Assembly: GCA_029204225.1 (NCBI GenBank)
Contig: CM055094.1
Coordinates: 14,576,928 to 14,634,927 of the forward strand
Direction of reading: 5' to 3'
DNA from: Diphasiastrum complanatum
Lineage: Eukaryota; Streptophyta; Lycopodiopsida; Lycopodiales; Lycopodiaceae
Length of the DNA: 58,000 nucleotides
The notes under the pieces are model-generated. The model saw only the letters and a program-made list of their open reading frames with translations, was not told the origin of the DNA and searched no databases. The position numbers and the translations under genes were made by a program. This document shows positions 54,408 to 58,000 of the stretch, piece after piece. How positions within the stretch are numbered: position 1 is the stretch's first letter; the number at the start of each line of letters is the position of its first letter.

Positions 54408-55804
54408 GGTGAGCAATCTCTATGTGCTTGCTCCTTGCATGGAATGTGGGATTGGTTGCTAATGCTTGGCTTGATTGGTTGTCACAATATATGATTGGTT
54501 GCTCCTCGGTCTCCGTGACTTGTAACTCCACCAAAAACCTCTTCAACCACAAAACCTCCTTGGTAGCATCCAAATATGTCCTCAAAGCAAGGTTAGATCC
54601 ATGATACAACATGCCAAAGTTCTTGGTGGCCGAGATGTACCTCAACACCCTTTATGCATTTTTCCAATGACAAACCAATGGATTTTGCATAGATTGGCTT
54701 AGCTTACCTACATTATAACTTAGATCAGGTCTAGTTATAGTAAGATAGATTAGGGAGCCTACAAGTCTTCTATATAGTGTGATGTCCTCAAAGGATGCTT
54801 CATCATCACCATTAGAGACTCTCACATTTTGCTCCATAGGAGTATCTACTCCTTTACAATCTTTCATTTCAAACTTTTATAAGATAGAAGAAGCATATTT
54901 GGATTGCCAAATAAAACTCAAATCTTTGCCTCTTGATACTTCTATTCCTTGTATGAAATGAAGAACACCAAGATCCACCATCTTAAACTCTCTAATCAAT
55001 GCTATTTTCACTTCTTGTATACCATCATGATCATTTCCACTAAGGGTAATGTCATCTACATACAAAATAGGAATGATGACTTTACCATCATTAGATCTTA
55101 AGTACAAAGAAGGATCATAAGCACTTACAACAAAATTAATAGAGGCTAAGAAAGCATTCAACCTAGAATACCAAGCTCTAGGTGCTTGCTAAGCCCATAA
55201 AGGCTTCTTAGCAACAAACACACTTTTCCTTCTTGATCTTCCTTGATGAAGCCCTTGGGTTGCCTCATAAAGATCTCCTCTTCCAAATAACCATTTAGAA
55301 AGCCATTAGTCACATCAAGTTGAAATAGAGACCAATTGAAAGTAGTTGCAAGAGAAATGATCAAACTTATAGAATTTAGTTTAGCAACAGGAGCAAAAGT
55401 TTCATCAAAGTCTGCTCCCTTGGCTTGCAAGAACCCCTTTGCCACTAGCCTAGCGTTGCCACTAGCCTTGCCTTATGTTTGTTGATGCTTCCATTTTGGT
55501 TGTACTTCAATCTATAGATCCATATGCACTCAAGTGGTCTTCTTCCATAAGGAAGATCCACAAGCTTCCATGTATGATTCTCCATAAGAGCATCATACTC
55601 CTTTTGGATGGCATCCCTCCATTCTTGTACTCCATAGCATCTTCAAAGCAACTCGGCTCATCAAACATAGATGTTAGGAAAGTATAAGAGGTAAGTGAAT
55701 GAAGATCTTCAATTTGTTCACCTTTGTCAACATAGGTGAGCCTTGATGGCACGACCTTCCTTTTTGTAGATATTCTTGGAGCACTCGGGTCTTGAGGTGG
55801 ATCC
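54408..55804 (-). pseudogene. Element K RT and shortened RNase H
   Basis: RT pieces: LTYVDKGEQIEDLHSLTSYT (55866-55507), DFDETFAPVAKLNS, LFQLDVTNGFLNGYLEEEIF (55445-55158), LYVDDITLSGNDHD with YVDD at 55062-55051 (55161-54877) and TPMEQNVRVSNGDDEASFED (54867-54652). RNase H continues LRYISATKNFGMLYHGSNL but an in-frame deletion removes about 50 codons (from the ALRTY region straight to DATKEVLWLKRF), including a catalytic region. Ends at HHSVYIECF, a foreign tail. Confidence 0.88.
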
Positions 55805-57109
55805 TCAAGACTCCTCCTCAGATCTTGCAAGATCCTTGACATAAGATGGATCAGTGGCACTTTCATTCATCTTGTAATAGTTACATTCATCAAATGTAAC
55901 ACCTCTACTCACTAAAATCTTTTTAGTGATAGGATTATAGACTCTATATCCCTTGCTATTTTCACCATAACCAACAAAGATTCCCTTTATGGATGTAGGA
56001 TTGCCCTTCTTTCTTGTATCTAATGATTGAAAAACATCGCAAGTAGATCCAAAGATTCTAAGATCTTTGAGATTTGGCTTCTTACCAAATAGAGACTCAT
56101 AAGATGTTACGCCTCCAATGGGCCTACATGGCAATCTAGTACATAAGTAAGTTGCACAAATAATGGCCTCTCCCCAAAATGACTTAGGTAGAGATGAATC
56201 TAACCTTAAGGCTTTTGCACATTCACAAAGAGTTCTATTCATTCTCTCGGCTATACCATTTTGTTGAGGACTATAAGTACATGTAAGTTCTCTTTTAATA
56301 CCATTGGATTTACAAAACTCTATCATCTTAGTGGAGATATACTCTCGACCATGATCACTTCTCAATACTTTTACTTTAGCATCAAGTTGATTTTCAACTA
56401 GAGTTTTGAACTTTACAAAAGACTCAAACACTTTACTTTTGGAATCCAAAAGTTCAATACAAGTGTATCTAGAGTAATCATCAATAAAAGATACACACAT
56501 TAATGCACCTCTATTAGATTCTTGAGAAAAAAAGTGCACATCACTATGAATGAGATCTAATGCTTTAGAAGGTCTAGTGGAAGAGTTAGCAAAAGGTAGC
56601 TTGTGTGTTTTTGAGAGGCTACAAGCTTTACAACTTTTTCCACACTTTTAGAATGTCTTTGGAAGGCCGAGAGCAAGATCCTTTGTGCATAGCATCTCCA
56701 TTGATTTGAAGTTGGGATGGCCCAACCTCTTATGCCAAAGCTCCACTTGATTAAGCTCCTCCTTAGCCATGTTCACACTTCCAAAAAATACATTAGCATA
56801 AAGCTTAAAAAGCCTTCCTTTCTAGAATTCGTTTACAATGCAAGTATCATTCATCATAATGGAGCAAACACCTTGCTTAAAATGGACATCTAAACCATCA
56901 TCCATCAATTGTCCTACACTTAGCAAACTCTTAGTGAGTGTAGGAATATAGAGTACATTTTGAAGATCTACTCTTGTAGAGGATCCAAGACTTAAGGGAA
57001 TAGTTCTCACTCCATCTATTCTACATTCTTGATCACTTGCTATTAGAATAGACTTTCTACAACTTACAAAAGGTACAAGAGTTGAGAAGAAATCCTTTTG
57101 GAATGTCAT
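55805..57109 (-). pseudogene. Element K protease tail and integrase
   Basis: MTFQKDFFSTLVPF, LTKSLLSVGQLMDDG (57109-56822), stops at 56824-56822 and near 56648, then 56539-55805: HFFSQES, FIDDYSRYTCIELL, RSDHGREYIS, SYSPQQNGIAERMNR (Glu present), FWGEAIICATYLC and SRGVTFDECNYY. HHCC region lies between (LWHKRLGHPNFKS, CKACSLSKTH). Confidence 0.88.
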
Positions 57110-58000
57110 TGGGAGCTAGCCCCACCATCAATCCACCATGTGTCATTGGAGTAGCTCTTGATTGTTGATGTAGATGCCATCAAGAATGAATCCACTTCAT
57201 CCTCCTCTTCCTCAAGGGTAAGGTTCCCTTGCTTGTTCTCACCTTGTGCATTCTTCTTTTTGTAGCACTCGGATAAAAAGTGCATCTTCTTTCCACAAAA
57301 GGAGCACTTTAGTTTGGCCTTGTTCTTCTTTCCACCTTTAGAGCTTGATGCTTGATCATCACTCTTGGTCTCCTTGTGTTGGATCTTCTTCTTGGACTTT
57401 GCCTTGCCTTTGCTTGAGAAGTTGGCCTTCTCATCTCCATCATGTAGCTTCAAAGAACCAATACTTTGTTTCACATGAAGGATTCTACTCTCCTCGACCA
57501 CAAGCACACTATGGAGCTTGTCAATAGAAGGTAGAGAATCTTGGATTTCAAAGCTTTGTACTAGATTGGAGAACCTATGTCCAAGACCATTTAGAATGAT
57601 TTGCACAAGTTGATCATCTTGGATACTCTCACTTATGATGGAAAGTTCTTTATTGAGAGATTTTATCCTCAAGACATACTCTTGAGCACTCTCATCATTA
57701 CCTCTAATGCTTTGAAGAACTCTATTCCTTAGCATAAGCACTCTACAGTTATTTTTGGATTCATAGATCTCTTTTAAGGAGTTCCAAGCCTCCTTGGCCG
57801 AGGTACAAGATGCAACTTTTTTAAGAAGTTCATTACTAACATTCATTTTAAGACAATGTAATGTTAGCCTAGATCCTTTCTTGTACTTCACTAGATCATG
57901 TCCTCCTTGAGGCTCTTCCTCTTCACCAAGGACAAGATCATACAAATCTTGGAGCACTAGAAGTGACTTCATTCTTACTTTTCATATTGAATAATTACTT
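57106..58000 (-). pseudogene. Element K copia gag
   Basis: From 57972: MKSLLVLQDLYDLVLGEEEE, KMNVSNELLKKVASCTS, RVLMLRNRVLQSIRGNDES, VQIILNGLGHRFSNLVQ, zinc knuckle CSFCGKKMHFLSECY (Gly before His changed to Met). Upstream of 57972 the text continues RVKM-stop-SYN (a stop where Trp is usual), so the true start is outside the window. Ends WWIDGGASSQ, a protease site with DGG in place of DSG. Confidence 0.9.

Larger units (their letters stand above)
54408..58000 (-). mobile_element. Element K: minus-strand copia, 5' end beyond the window
   Basis: Reads gag (58000-57106), protease/zinc, integrase, RT and RNase H, all minus strand, closely related to element C (same motifs in the same order). 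Left end at about 54408 is a truncation inside RNase H; no LTR is present. It runs off the right edge near the gag start. Decay includes frameshifts near 57110, 55860, 55620 and 55195 and several stops. Confidence 0.88.

Overview
The window looks like intergenic DNA from a land plant, most likely a seed plant with a repeat-rich genome. It is AT-rich and built almost entirely from LTR retrotransposons. Ty1/copia elements carry the plant initiator-tRNA-Met primer site (TGGTATCAGAGC), and a Ty3/gypsy LTR carries TGGCGCCGTTGCC. I found no intact host gene, rRNA, functional tRNA or CRISPR array. Every sizeable coding region is a decayed retroelement gene or an unidentified relic. The species cannot be named from this sequence.

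Layout. 1-1.15 kb: copia LTR end, primer site and deleted gag (element A). 1.16-1.93 kb: inverted LTR piece of family B. 2.65-3.7 kb: 3' end of a family-B copia. 4.2-4.95 kb: unidentified minus-strand coding relic. 5.2-6.66 kb: minus-strand copia LTR and a gag/protease relic. 6.7-11.25 kb: family-B LTR plus decayed gag-pol. 11.25-11.56 kb: foldback element. 12.5-13.6 kb: second family-B LTR. 13.6-17 kb: gypsy LTR, primer site and a repeat-rich leader holding a tRNA-like box A/box B unit. 17-20.9 kb: unidentified decayed ORFs, one behind a TATA box. 20.9-21.4 kb: copia integrase/RT scrap.

21.4-31.3 kb is the clearest structure: copia element D is split inside its integrase by a complete minus-strand copia (element C, 22501-28492), with both LTRs, primer site, polypurine tract and a perfect 5-bp target duplication TCTTA. 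31.3-33.4 kb: minus-strand copia end and hairpin-rich repeats. 33.4-36.5 kb: element E, deleted from gag to integrase. 36.5-37.26 kb: orphan ORF and copia scrap. 37.26-42.91 kb: element G, whose reverse transcriptase has been replaced by about 1.07 kb of unrelated sequence that is open in the pol frame for about 255 codons. 43.05-43.85 kb: minus-strand LTR H. 46.06-47.3 kb: gypsy RNase H/integrase, minus strand. 48.2-51.1 kb: copia J. 51.2 kb: CT microsatellite. 54.4-58 kb: minus-strand copia K, running off the right edge.

Activity. No element here looks autonomous: C has in-frame stops, G lacks RT, and the rest are truncated or frameshifted. LTR pairs of C (about 13 substitutions in about 676 aligned bases) and G (6 in 264) suggest fairly recent insertions; the other pieces look older. 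The most unusual items are the RT-replacing insert in G and the unassigned coding relics at 4.2-4.95, 19.3-20.9 and 36.7 kb.
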